DNA of 64,000 bases. It comes from Rubrivivax sp. GTDB taxonomy: Bacteria; Pseudomonadota; Gammaproteobacteria; Burkholderiales; Burkholderiaceae_C. Shown in pieces: positions 7,601 through 17,000 of this stretch. Location of the stretch: contig JAIXSE010000030.1 of NCBI GenBank assembly GCA_027484825.1, forward strand, positions 1 through 64,000, read 5' to 3'. Both the position numbers and the translations under genes were made by a program. The stretch's first letter is position 1; each line of letters opens with the position of its first letter. The notes beneath the pieces were generated by a model that was not told where the DNA came from, did no database searches, and saw only the letters and a list, made by a program, of their open reading frames with translations.

Positions 7601-9376
7601 ATGTGCGCAGCTCCTTCCGCTTCCACCCCTCTTGAGCCGCTGGGCCCCACGGCCAGCCGACTCTGGCGCTTCATGAAACCCCACCGGCTGGGGCTGTTCC
7701 TGACGGTGCTGTCGTATCTGCTGGTGGCGGCCACCGAACCGCTGATCCCCAACCTGATCAACTTCGCGCTCGGCGAGGGCTTCAATCCCAAGACTGGCGC
7801 GGTGGGCAGCGGGCAATACAGCTTCCCCATCTGGATGGTGCCGGTCACCCTGATCGGCCTCTTTGCGCTGCGAGGGCTGTTCAGCTTCTGCGGCCAGTAC
7901 CTGCTGAACTGGACCATCTCCCGCACCGTCATGGACATCCGCGCCGCGCTGCTGCAGGTGCTGCTGCGCGCCGACGCCCGGGTCTACACCAACCTGCAGC
8001 CCGCCACCGCGGTGAGCAAGGTGGTGAGTGATCCGCAGCAGGTCGTCGCCCTGGTGGCCGGCTCGCTGGTGACCATCCTGCGGGACGGGCTGCCCGCACT
8101 GTCGCTGATGGGCTATTTGTTCTTCCTCAACTGGAAGCTCACCCTGCTGTCCCTGATCACCGTGCCGGGCCTGGCCTTCGTGGTGCGCAAGGTCAACCGC
8201 CGGGTGCGCCGCATGGGCACCTGGGCCTATGACTCGCAGTTGCGGCTGGTGTCGGTCATCGAGGACGTCACCCGTGCCTGGCGCGTGGTGCGCAGCTTCG
8301 ACGCTGCCGAGCATGAGCGCGAACGCTTCGCCCAGCGGGCCCGCGAAGTGCAGCGCAGTGCGCTGAAGACCGCCGCGGCCAATGCGCTGGCGCAGCCGCT
8401 GTCGCAGCTCATGGCCAGCATCGGCATCTCCATCATCGTGAGCCTGGCCCTGCTGCAGGCGCGCCAGAACGGCACCGGCGTCGGTGAATTCGCTGGCTTT
8501 GTCACCGCGCTGCTCTTGATGAGCTCGCGCCTGCGCCACCTCAGCGACGTGATGCAGCCCATCACCAATGCGCTGGTGATCGCCCGCGGTTGCATGGGCA
8601 TGCTGGACCTGCCCGCCGAGCGCGACACCGGCACCCGCGAGATTCAAAACGGCCGCGGCCACATCCAGCTGGAGCAGGTCACGCTGCGCTACCCGGGGGC
8701 CAACCGGGACGCCCTGCAGGCGCTGGACCTGGACATTCCCGCCGGCCGCACCACCGCCCTGGTGGGGAGCTCCGGCGCCGGCAAGAGCTCGGTGGTGAGC
8801 CTGCTGCTGGGCTTCGAGCATCCGGACAGCGGCCGCATCCTGTTCGACGGCGTGCCCATCGACGAACTGACCAAAGCCAACCTGCGACGCCAGTTCGCGG
8901 TGGTGTCCCAGGACATCGTGCTGTTTGACAGCTCGGTGGCGGACAACATCGCCTATGCCCAGCCCCGCGACGACGCCAAGCTCGAGCAGGTGCTGCGCGC
9001 CGCTGCGCTGTGGGACTTTGTTCAGGGCCTGCCGGAAGGCCTGGACACCAACATCGGCGCCAACGGCAGCAAGCTGTCGGGCGGCCAGCGCCAGCGGGTG
9101 GCCATTGCCCGGGCGCTGTACAAGGATGCGCCGGTCTGGATCTTCGACGAGGCGACCTCCGCCCTGGACACCGAAAGCGAACGCGCGGTGCAACAGGCCC
9201 TGGAGCAGTGGCAGGGGCGCAAGACCCTGATCGTGATTGCGCACCGGCTCTCCACCATCCGCCGTGCCGACGTCATCCAGGTCATGAGCGACGGCCAGGT
9301 GATCGAGCGCGGCAACCATGACGAGCTGATGGCGAGCGGCGGCATCTACGCCGGCATGGTGCAGGTCCAGCACTGA
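7601..9376 (+). CDS. msbA: MsbA-type lipid A export ABC transporter (permease plus ATPase)
   Basis: A 591-residue half-transporter of the inner membrane. Its N-terminal six-helix domain (about residues 20-320) carries helices such as LGLFLTVLSYLLVAA and LISLITVPGLAFVV-type segments. Its ATPase domain has Walker A GSSGAGKSSV (about 388-397), the ABC signature [15 protein letters not shown], Walker B VWIFDEATSALD and the H-loop IAHRLST. It fits the MsbA family, which flips lipid A-core or phospholipid from inner to outer leaflet, and the context beside LPS glycosyltransferases and glf supports that. A general multidrug half-transporter is the alternative. Confidence 0.88.
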   Translation: MCAAPSASTPLEPLGPTASRLWRFMKPHRLGLFLTVLSYLLVAATEPLIPNLINFALGEGFNPKTGAVGSGQYSFPIWMVPVTLIGLFALRGLFSFCGQYLLNWTISRTVMDIRAALLQVLLRADARVYTNLQPATAVSKVVSDPQQVVALVAGSLVTILRDGLPALSLMGYLFFLNWKLTLLSLITVPGLAFVVRKVNRRVRRMGTWAYDSQLRLVSVIEDVTRAWRVVRSFDAAEHERERFAQRAREVQRSALKTAAANALAQPLSQLMASIGISIIVSLALLQARQNGTGVGEFAGFVTALLLMSSRLRHLSDVMQPITNALVIARGCMGMLDLPAERDTGTREIQNGRGHIQLEQVTLRYPGANRDALQALDLDIPAGRTTALVGSSGAGKSSVVSLLLGFEHPDSGRILFDGVPIDELTKANLRRQFAVVSQDIVLFDSSVADNIAYAQPRDDAKLEQVLRAAALWDFVQGLPEGLDTNIGANGSKLSGGQRQRVAIARALYKDAPVWIFDEATSALDTESERAVQQALEQWQGRKTLIVIAHRLSTIRRADVIQVMSDGQVIERGNHDELMASGGIYAGMVQVQH

Positions 9377-9460
9377 GCGGGCATTGCATCACGCCTCCCA
9401 CCCGCCATGTTTCGACGCTGACACAAACTGGCTAAGTCTCCGACATTGAGCGTCGCTCCA

Positions 9461-9490
9461 ATGAGGACTCCCACAGACGGAGTTCCTCAT
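9461..9490 (+). promoter_or_regulatory. Hairpin sequestering the ribosome-binding site and start codon
   Basis: ATGAGGACTCC (9461-9471) pairs with GGAGTTCCTCAT (9479-9490), leaving one bulged base and a 7-base loop. The 3' arm contains the Shine-Dalgarno GGAG (9479-9482) and the first two bases of the ATG at 9489. In the mRNA this would hide the start site of the dioxygenase gene, so translation may depend on something that opens the stem. The pairing is seen directly; the regulatory meaning is inference. Confidence 0.5.
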
Positions 9491-10472
9491 GCCTCTCAGC
9501 CGACACCGCCTCCGCCCCTCCGCCCTGGTCGCGAGCGTTCCTGACGCCGGCCTCACCGCCCTGAGCGGGCACGCCCATGGCGACGCGCACGGCGACGACC
9601 CCCATCTGGGCCTGGCCCACGACCTGGCCGTGATGAGCCAGCAACAGCAACGCCGCCGGGCCCTCGGCCTGCTGGCGGGTGTGGCCGGGCTGGGCGCCTT
9701 GCCGCTGATCGGTTGCGGGGGCGGCGGCTCGGACGACAGCAGCACCTCCAGCTCATCCGGCTCCTCCAGCGGGTCCAGCGGGTCCGGCAGTTCCGGCAGC
9801 GGCTCCACCTCCACCGGCAGCACCAGCTGCAGCGTCATTCCGGAGGAGACCGCCGGCCCCTATCCCGGCGACGGCTCCAACAGCACCAGCAGCGGCGTGG
9901 TCAACGCCCTGGCCCTGTCGGGCATCGTGCGCAGCGACATCCGCAGCAGCATCGGCACTGCCAGCGGCACCGCGGACGGCGTGCCCCTGACCATCACCCT
10001 GACCCTGGTCAATGCCGCCAGCAGCTGTGCCGATCTGGCCGGCTACGCCATCTACCTGTGGCACTGCGACCGGCTGGGCCGCTATTCGCTCTACAGCACC
10101 GGCATCACCGGCGAGAACTACCTGCGCGGCGTACAGGTCACCGGCAGCGACGGCACCGTCACCTTCACCACCATCTTCCCGGGCTGCTACTCCGGCCGCA
10201 TGCCTCACATGCACTTCGAGGTCTACCGCAGCGCCAGCACGGCGACCTCCTATTCCAACAAGCTCAAGACCTCGCAGATCGCCTTTCCCACCGATGTCTG
10301 CAGCAGCGTCTATGCACTGTCCACCTACAGCAGCAGCCTGACCAACTTCAACCAGATCAGCTTCGCCACCGACAACATCTTCAGTGACGGCTACAGCACC
10401 CAGCTGGCCACCGTCACCGGCAGCACCACCGCCGGGTATGCCGCCACCCTGACCGTTGGAATCTCTGCGTGA
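9489..10472 (+). CDS. Intradiol ring-cleavage dioxygenase-like lipoprotein
   Basis: 327 residues. The twin-arginine-like signal RRRALGLLAGVAGLGALPL (about 55-73) runs into a lipobox LIGC with Cys76, so the protein is likely exported and lipidated. A Ser/Gly linker (about 80-110) precedes the intradiol domain, which begins with the family block PEETAGPYPGDGS. Expected Fe(III) ligands are present: Tyr in GRYSLY, Tyr in PGCYSGR, and the two His of PHMHFEV; ENYLRGVQVTGSDG is also typical. The family opens catechols between the two hydroxyls using O2; the true substrate of this extracytoplasmic branch is unknown. A later ATG at 9633 would trim the long n-region, but HGDDPHLGLAHDL resembles family leaders, so 9489 is kept. 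Confidence 0.82.
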   Translation: MPLSRHRLRPSALVASVPDAGLTALSGHAHGDAHGDDPHLGLAHDLAVMSQQQQRRRALGLLAGVAGLGALPLIGCGGGGSDDSSTSSSSGSSSGSSGSGSSGSGSTSTGSTSCSVIPEETAGPYPGDGSNSTSSGVVNALALSGIVRSDIRSSIGTASGTADGVPLTITLTLVNAASSCADLAGYAIYLWHCDRLGRYSLYSTGITGENYLRGVQVTGSDGTVTFTTIFPGCYSGRMPHMHFEVYRSASTATSYSNKLKTSQIAFPTDVCSSVYALSTYSSSLTNFNQISFATDNIFSDGYSTQLATVTGSTTAGYAATLTVGISA

Positions 10473-10612
10473 CCCAGCCTCCGTTCCCCTCCGCCTGGCC
10501 GCCGGCCGACAACGGCACCGCGCCGCCCCCGGCCCCTCCCGCCCTGCCTGCCGGTCGTGTATCGTGCGGCGACGCACCGCTGTCACGGCCGGTGCCTCTG
10601 GTGGAGGAGCGA

Positions 10613-11317
10613 ATGACCCGTTGTCTGGTGGTCGATGACGATGCGGAGATCCGCACGTCCTTGCAGGACTATCTGCAGAAGTTTGGTGTCACGGTGAGTG
10701 CGGCCGCGGACGGCCGCGAGATGCGCCGCCTGATGGCCGCGCAGGTGTTTGACGTGGTGGTGCTGGACCTGATGCTGCCGGATGAAAACGGCCTGAGCCT
10801 GTGCCAGTGGATCCAGCAGCACCATGCCAGCGTGCCGGTGATCATGCTCACCGCCCATGGCGACCCGATCAGCCGGGTGCTGGGCCTAGAGATGGGCGCG
10901 GACGACTACCTCGCCAAGCCCTTCGAACCGCGCGAGCTGGTGGCCCGCATTCACGCCATCCGTCGCCGGGCCAAACGCGGAGAGAGCGAGTCCCAGACCC
11001 GCCGCGAATTCCGCTTTGAAGGCTGGAGCTTCGACCGTCTGCTGCGCCAGCTGGTCTCTCCGCAGCAGGTGGTGGTGCCGCTGTCCAGCGCCGAATACCG
11101 CATGCTGACGGCGCTGGTGGAGCGGCCGGGCCGGGTGCTGTCCCGCGAGCAACTGATCGAGCTGACCCGGGCGCCAGGCGTCGAGGTCAATGACCGCAGT
11201 GTCGACCTGACCATCTCCCGTCTGCGCCAGAAGCTGGGCGATTCGCCCAAGGAGCCGCGCCTGATCCGCACCATGCGCGGTGAGGGCTATCTGTTTGACG
11301 CCCAGGTGCAGTCTTGA
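10613..11317 (+). CDS. OmpR-family response regulator
   Basis: 234 residues. The receiver domain has acidic pocket DDD at 7-9, phospho-acceptor Asp in VLDLMLPDENG (about residue 52), Thr in MLTAHGD and Lys in AKPFEP. The C-terminal OmpR/PhoB winged helix covers about 130-230 with LSSAEYRMLTALVERPG and the recognition-helix segment VNDRSVDLTISRLRQKLG. The start at 10613 is set by GGAGGAG five bases upstream and by the conserved MTRCLVVDDD; the open frame itself reaches back to 10469. It overlaps the histidine kinase by four bases (TTGA), so it is its cognate regulator. Confidence 0.93.
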   Translation: MTRCLVVDDDAEIRTSLQDYLQKFGVTVSAAADGREMRRLMAAQVFDVVVLDLMLPDENGLSLCQWIQQHHASVPVIMLTAHGDPISRVLGLEMGADDYLAKPFEPRELVARIHAIRRRAKRGESESQTRREFRFEGWSFDRLLRQLVSPQQVVVPLSSAEYRMLTALVERPGRVLSREQLIELTRAPGVEVNDRSVDLTISRLRQKLGDSPKEPRLIRTMRGEGYLFDAQVQS

Positions 11318-12690
11318 GTGAACCCGCCACCGCCCGTGTCGGCCTGAAGGTCTGGATCGGCCGCATTCTTGGCGACACCCTGGCCCGCCGCATCTTCCTG
11401 CTGCTGTGGATCACCCTGGTGGCGGCGCAGTTGCTGGCGATTCTGGCGGTGCAGTGGTTTGAAGGCTGGAGCCTGCCGCTCGCCCACATGCCGGTGGCAC
11501 CGACCTTGCCGCCCATGGGCCAGATCGGCAGACCCCTGGAGCGCTCCGCCAGCGGCACGGATGCGCAGGGCCAGGTCTATCTGGAGCCCGCCATTCCGGG
11601 GGCCGGTCCGGAGTTCTTGGAACACGGTCCGGGTTTCCGGGACAACGGGCCGGGCCCGCGCGACGGTGGGCCGCGCGGTTTTGATCCCCGGCGCATGGGA
11701 CCTGGCGGCGAACCCGACCGCGGCGTCGAGGGTGGCCCTGAGCGCGGCATGGAGGGCGGCCCCGGTCGAGACAGCAGTGGCGGCCCGTTCCGGGACCGAG
11801 GCCCGTTCCGCGGCCTGAGCAACAAGGGGTTGATGCTGGACTACGGCGTCCGCCTGCTGGTCACCGCGCTGGCGGCCTGGCTGGCTTCCCGCTGGCTGGC
11901 CCGGCCAATGCGGGACCTGGTGCGGGCTTCCCGCCTGCTCGGCCATTCGCTGCATCAGCAGGGCAAACTGCCGCTGCTGGACGAGCATCACGGCACACTG
12001 GAAGTCCGCGAGACGGCCCAGGTGTTCAACGCCATGGCCCGGCAACTGCGACGGCAATTCAATGAGCGCGGCCTGATGGTGGCCGCCATCTCCCACGACC
12101 TGCGCACGCCGCTCACCCGGCTGCGCATGCGGCTGGAGACGCTGGACATCGAGGAACAGCAGCGGGTGCGCTCGGTGGAGGACATCCGCGAGATGAATGC
12201 GCTGGTGGATGCGGTGATGGAGCTGTTCCGCGGGGACGGCCCCGGCGCCAACGAGGACATGCAGGATGTGGATGTGGGCGCCCTCGCCCAGTCCCTGGTG
12301 GACGACCTGGCCGAGCAGGGGCAGAACGCGAGCTTTGCGCTTCAGGGCGCGTCGGTGGTGGCGAAAAGCCAGCCCATGGCCTTGCGCCGCGTGCTGGGCA
12401 ACCTCATCGGCAATGCCCTGCGGTATGGGGGGCAGGCGGATGTCCAGGCCGGCCGTGACAGCCGCGGCGCCTGGGTGCGGGTGTGCGACAACGGCCCCGG
12501 CATTCCACCGGACAAGCTCGAGGCGGTCTTCGAGCCCTTCTACCGGCTGGAGGATTCCCGAAACCGTCACACCGGCGGGGCCGGACTTGGGCTCTACATC
12601 GCCCGCGAGCTGACCCAGCGCCAGGGCGGCGAGCTGACGCTGACCAACCGGCCGTCCGGCGGGCTGATGGCCGAGCTCAGACTGCCCTGA
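11314..12690 (+). CDS. Sensor histidine kinase, EnvZ-like, with Gly/Pro-rich periplasmic loop
   Basis: 458 residues from a TTG overlapping the regulator stop. Order: TM1 at about 25-47 (IFLLLWITLVAAQLLAILAV); a periplasmic loop of about 120 residues whose second half is low-complexity Gly/Pro/Arg/Asp; TM2 at about 177-195; a HAMP-like linker; the dimerisation helix with ISHDLRTPLTRLR (phospho-His near residue 267); then HATPase with NLIGNALRYG, DNGPGIP and GGAGLGLYIA. The inner-membrane kinase phosphorylates the regulator encoded just upstream. The signal is unknown. The disordered Gly/Pro loop is unusual for EnvZ and may sense envelope or metal stress. Confidence 0.9.
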   Translation: MSEPATARVGLKVWIGRILGDTLARRIFLLLWITLVAAQLLAILAVQWFEGWSLPLAHMPVAPTLPPMGQIGRPLERSASGTDAQGQVYLEPAIPGAGPEFLEHGPGFRDNGPGPRDGGPRGFDPRRMGPGGEPDRGVEGGPERGMEGGPGRDSSGGPFRDRGPFRGLSNKGLMLDYGVRLLVTALAAWLASRWLARPMRDLVRASRLLGHSLHQQGKLPLLDEHHGTLEVRETAQVFNAMARQLRRQFNERGLMVAAISHDLRTPLTRLRMRLETLDIEEQQRVRSVEDIREMNALVDAVMELFRGDGPGANEDMQDVDVGALAQSLVDDLAEQGQNASFALQGASVVAKSQPMALRRVLGNLIGNALRYGGQADVQAGRDSRGAWVRVCDNGPGIPPDKLEAVFEPFYRLEDSRNRHTGGAGLGLYIARELTQRQGGELTLTNRPSGGLMAELRLP

Positions 12691-12724
12691 GCGCTTCTGC
12701 GGCCGCTGCAGCGGCGCCACCGCC

Positions 12725-14020
12725 TCAGGCCACCAGCCGCGGCGGCCCAGGCGGTTGCGGCGGCACCTGCAGCGCAAAGCCACCGGCGCGCTTGCGCATG
12801 CTTGCCGGGTCCAACTGAGGGGCCTGCGCCGGCCAGCCGAAAAATCGCTGAATATCACTGCGGCGGGCCAGCGTGTCCGCCATGCCCAGGGTGATCAGCT
12901 CGGTCGTATAGGCCGGCTCGAAGAGCAGATAACTCAGCAGCGCCGAGCCGCTGGCACTGGCCCCTTCCCCCGACACCCCCACACTGCGCAGCAAGGCCCG
13001 GATGGGCGGGGGCAGATGCCCCACATGCTCCGACGCCAGGCTGTCCAGGGGCCGGCTGGGCGCAATCACCAGCGCCTCCAGCGGGCGCAGCGGCGTGCTG
13101 CGCAGCGCATCAGCCGGCAGCAGCGACAGCGTCTTGTTGATGCGCTGCATCCGCTCGATGTCCACCGCCAGCGCATCCAGAAAGATGTTGGACAGCGCAT
13201 GGCCGGCGATCTGCGCCAGGCTTGGATGGCCGGAGGGCGTCGGGCTGCCCGCGCCCTCTCCGCCGGCTTCATGCATCCGCCCGGCCCCGATGATCAGCAC
13301 TTTGTCCGCGCCCAGGTGCACCGCCGGCGAGATCGGCGCGGTCTGGCGCATGGAGCCATCACCGAACCATTCCATGCGGCCGGCCAGGTCCAGCGGCTCG
13401 GCCGGGAAGATGAAGGGAATGGCCGATGAGGCCATCAGATGTTCAATGCTCAGCCGCTGCGTCTGCACCGCCAGCCGCTGGCTGCGCACCCACGGCGCCC
13501 GCAGCTCGCGGGTCTGATAGAAGGTGACATGGTGGCCGGAGGTGTAGCTGGAGCCGGTCACCGCCAGGGCATCCAGATGGCCCTGGGCCAGCATCTCGTC
13601 CAGCCGGTCCAGCTGGATCCAGCGGGCCAGCAGTCCCCGCAGCGGCGTGTTGTCCAGCAGGCTGCGTGGCCGGGTCCGTCGCCAGCGGGCCAGCGCCCAG
13701 CCCAGGCTCATCATCGTCAGCCAGCGGGCGCCGCTGCGGATCACCCCCAGGGAATCGGCGGCGTACACCTGGTCCACATGGATGTTCTGCCAGATGTACA
13801 TCAGGCCGTCGATGGCGGAACAGAAGTCGTCCGCCTGGCAGGCCAGCGTGGCGGCATTGATGGCCCCGGCGGAGGTGCCGGCAATCACCTGGAAGGGGCT
13901 GCCCTCGGTGGCGCAGGCATCGCGCCGCAGCTGGGCAATCGCCGCCAGCACGCCCACCTGATAGGCCGCACGCGCCCCGCCTCCAGTGAGGATCAGGCCG
14001 GTCTTGGTCGGGGCGTCCAT
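12725..14020 (-). CDS. Patatin-like phospholipase
   Basis: 431 residues. Patatin fold: oxyanion-hole glycine motif LTGGGARAAYQVG at 11-23, nucleophile elbow GTSAG with Ser50, and the dyad Asp in GDGSMRQ near residue 222. No signal peptide is visible, so it is probably a cytoplasmic or membrane-associated lipid acyl hydrolase. The C-terminal half contains the DUF3336-free extended region typical of the longer bacterial patatins. It lies 71 bases downstream of dnaE on the same strand and may be read from the dnaE transcript. It is convergent with the histidine kinase. Substrate unknown. Confidence 0.88.
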   Translation of the reverse strand: MDAPTKTGLILTGGGARAAYQVGVLAAIAQLRRDACATEGSPFQVIAGTSAGAINAATLACQADDFCSAIDGLMYIWQNIHVDQVYAADSLGVIRSGARWLTMMSLGWALARWRRTRPRSLLDNTPLRGLLARWIQLDRLDEMLAQGHLDALAVTGSSYTSGHHVTFYQTRELRAPWVRSQRLAVQTQRLSIEHLMASSAIPFIFPAEPLDLAGRMEWFGDGSMRQTAPISPAVHLGADKVLIIGAGRMHEAGGEGAGSPTPSGHPSLAQIAGHALSNIFLDALAVDIERMQRINKTLSLLPADALRSTPLRPLEALVIAPSRPLDSLASEHVGHLPPPIRALLRSVGVSGEGASASGSALLSYLLFEPAYTTELITLGMADTLARRSDIQRFFGWPAQAPQLDPASMRKRAGGFALQVPPQPPGPPRLVA

Positions 14021-14091
14021 GATGGGTCAAGCTTACGCTCGACAACCCATCCTGAACGCCGGAATTGATCCGTCAAATGGGGGATCGACGC

Positions 14092-17000
14092 TCAACCGCC
14101 CGCGTCGTACACGATCTCTGCCGGCGCCAGCTTCTGCAGCGCCTCGTCGCTCGGCCAGAACTTGCCGGCACCGCCCAGCCCCAGTTCGGCGACCGCACCG
14201 TCGCGGCGGATGGGAATCCGCAACTCCAGGCCCTGGCTCAGCACGCCCTGCTCGGTCTCCACCCGCTTGGCCGGCCAGGTGCGGATCAGCTCCAGCACCG
14301 TGGCCGCCGGCAGGTTGGGCGCGGTGCGCAGGAAGCGGCCAAACTTGGCGCGCGCGGCCGGCAGGCTGTAGACCTGCTGGATGTTCATGCGCAGGCCGCC
14401 GGAGAAGCGGTCGTTCTGCACCTTGCCCACGGCGATCACCAGCTCGTCTTCCGTCAGCAGCTCCTTGTTGGTGTTGAGCAGCTCTTCATTGGCGACCGCC
14501 TCGATGGCATCGGTCTTGTCGTCCAGCTTGAAGATGCCCACCCGGCCGCGCTGACCGTTGATGACCCGCATGTCGCTGACGATGCCGGCCACCACCACCG
14601 GCTCGCGGCTGTCCTGCAGGTCGACGATGCGACGGCGCACCATCTTGCGGATCTCGGTTTCGCACTGGTCGAACAGGTGGCCGGAGAGGTAGAAGCCGAT
14701 GGCCGTCTTCTCCAGGCTCAGGCGCTCCTTGATGCCCCAGCTGGGCACCTCCACCAGTTCGGGCTCGGCGGTGGAACTGCCATGGGTGTCGTCGAAGTCG
14801 AACAGGCCGCCCTGGTTGACGTTCTGGGCCAGGTTGTCCGCATAGGTGTAGCCCAGCGACACGCTGGCCAGCAGTCGCGCGCGGTCCGGTTCCAGCGCAT
14901 CGAAGGCGCCGGCCTTGATCAGCGCTTCCACCACCCGCTTGTTCACCGACTTGCGGTCCACCCGGGCGCAGAAATCGAAGAAGCTCTTGAACGGGCCACC
15001 TTCGGTGCGGGCCCGCACAATGGCTTCGATGGCGCCCGCGCCGGTGCCTTTGATGGCGCCCAGGCTGTAGTTGATCTTGCGCGAGCGCGGTGTGCTGCCG
15101 CGCTTGTCGGCGGCCGCATCGCTGCCGGGGGCCGGTGGCATCGGCTCGAAGCGGCCCACGCCCAGGTTGATGTTGGGCGGCTCGAAGTCGATGCCGAACA
15201 GCTTGGCGTCCTTCATCAGGACCTTGAGCTTGTCGGTGTCGTCCGATTCGATGGTCATGTTCGCGGCGAAGAACTCCGCCGTGAAATGCACCTTCAACCA
15301 GCCGGTGTGATAGGCCAGCAGCGAGTAGGCGGCCGCATGCGACTTGTTGAAGCCGTAGCCCGCAAACTTCTCCATCAAGTCGAAGACTTCGTCGGCCTTG
15401 TTTTGGTCAATGCCCTTCTCTGCCGCGCCCTTGCGGAACAGGTCGCGGTGCATGGCCATTTCCTCGGCCTTCTTCTTGCCCATGGCCCGGCGCAGCATGT
15501 CGGCGCCGCCGAGCGAATAGCCGCCCAGCACCTGCGCCGTCTGCATCACCTGTTCCTGGTAGACCATGATGCCGTAGGTCTCGGACAGCACCGGCTCCAC
15601 CAGCGGATGCGGATACTCCACCACTTCCTTGCCGTGCTTGCGGGCCACGAAGCTGGGGATCAGGTCCATCGGGCCCGGGCGGTAGAGCGCGTTCAGGGCG
15701 ATCAGGTCTTCCAGGCGGGACGGCTTGGCGTCCTTGAGCATGCGCTGCATGCCGCTGGATTCAAACTGGAACACCGACTCGGTCAGGCCGTCGGAGAAAA
15801 GCTTGTAGGTCTTCTTGTCGTCCAGCGGGATGGTTTCGAAGGCGAAGTCCTGGTGCTCCGGATACTGCTGGACGATGAAGTTCTTGGCCAGCTCCAGGAT
15901 GGTCAGCGTGGCCAGGCCCAGAAAGTCGAACTTCACCAGACCGATGGCTTCGACGTCGTCCTTGTCGTACTGGCTCACCGCCGAGGTGGAGCCCGGCTGC
16001 TGGTATTGCGGGCAGAAGTCGGTGATCTTGCCCGGGGCGATCAGCACGCCGCCGGCATGCATGCCGATGGAGCGCACCGTGCCCTCCACCCGCGCGGCCA
16101 TCTCCAGCAGGCCGGCCACTTCCTCGTCCTGCTTTTCGCGTTCCTCGATCTCGGGCGACTCATGCCGCGCATAGACCATCTTGGACTTGTCGGGGTCGAA
16201 GTCCGGCGGCAGCTTGGCCAGCGTCACCGTCTTGCCGGGTGGGGCGGGCACCAGCTTGGCGATGGAGTCCACATGGCCGAAGCCCATGCCCAGCACCCGG
16301 CCGATGTCCCGCAGCGCGCCCTTGGCGGCCATGGTGCCGAAGGTGGCAATCTGGCTCACGGCGGGGCGGCCGTATTTGTCCTTCACGTATTCGATCACCC
16401 GGTCCCGGTTGCCCTGGCAGAAGTCGATGTCGAAGTCAGGCATCGAGACCCGCTCGGGGTTCAGGAAACGTTCGAACAGCAGGTTGTACTGCAGCGGGTC
16501 CAGGTCGGTGATCAGCAGCACATAGGCCACCAGCGAGCCGGCACCGGAGCCCCGGCCCGGGCCCACCGGACAGCCGTTGTTCTTCGCCCAGCGGATGAAG
16601 TCCCCCACGATGAGGAAGTAGCCGGGGAAGCCCATCTTGATGATGGTGTTGAGCTCGAACTCCAGCCGCTCCACATAACGCGGGCGCACCGCTTCCCGCT
16701 TGGCGGGGTCGGGATAGAGCAGGTTCAGCCGGTCTTCCAGGCCTTCGTAGGAGAGCTGGCGGAAGTACTGCTCCATCGGCATGGGCGTGCCGTCGGCGCG
16801 GATGGGCGTGGGGAAGTTGGGCAGCTGCGGCTTGCCCAGCACCAGGGTCAGGCTGCAACGCCGCGCAATCTCGACCGTGTTGGTGATGGCGCTGGGGATG
16901 TCGGCGAACAGCGCCTCCATCTCGGCCTGCTTCTTGAAATGCTGGCTGGGCAGGAAACGCTTGATGCGCTTGGGATTGGACAGCGTCTCGCCCTCGGCCA

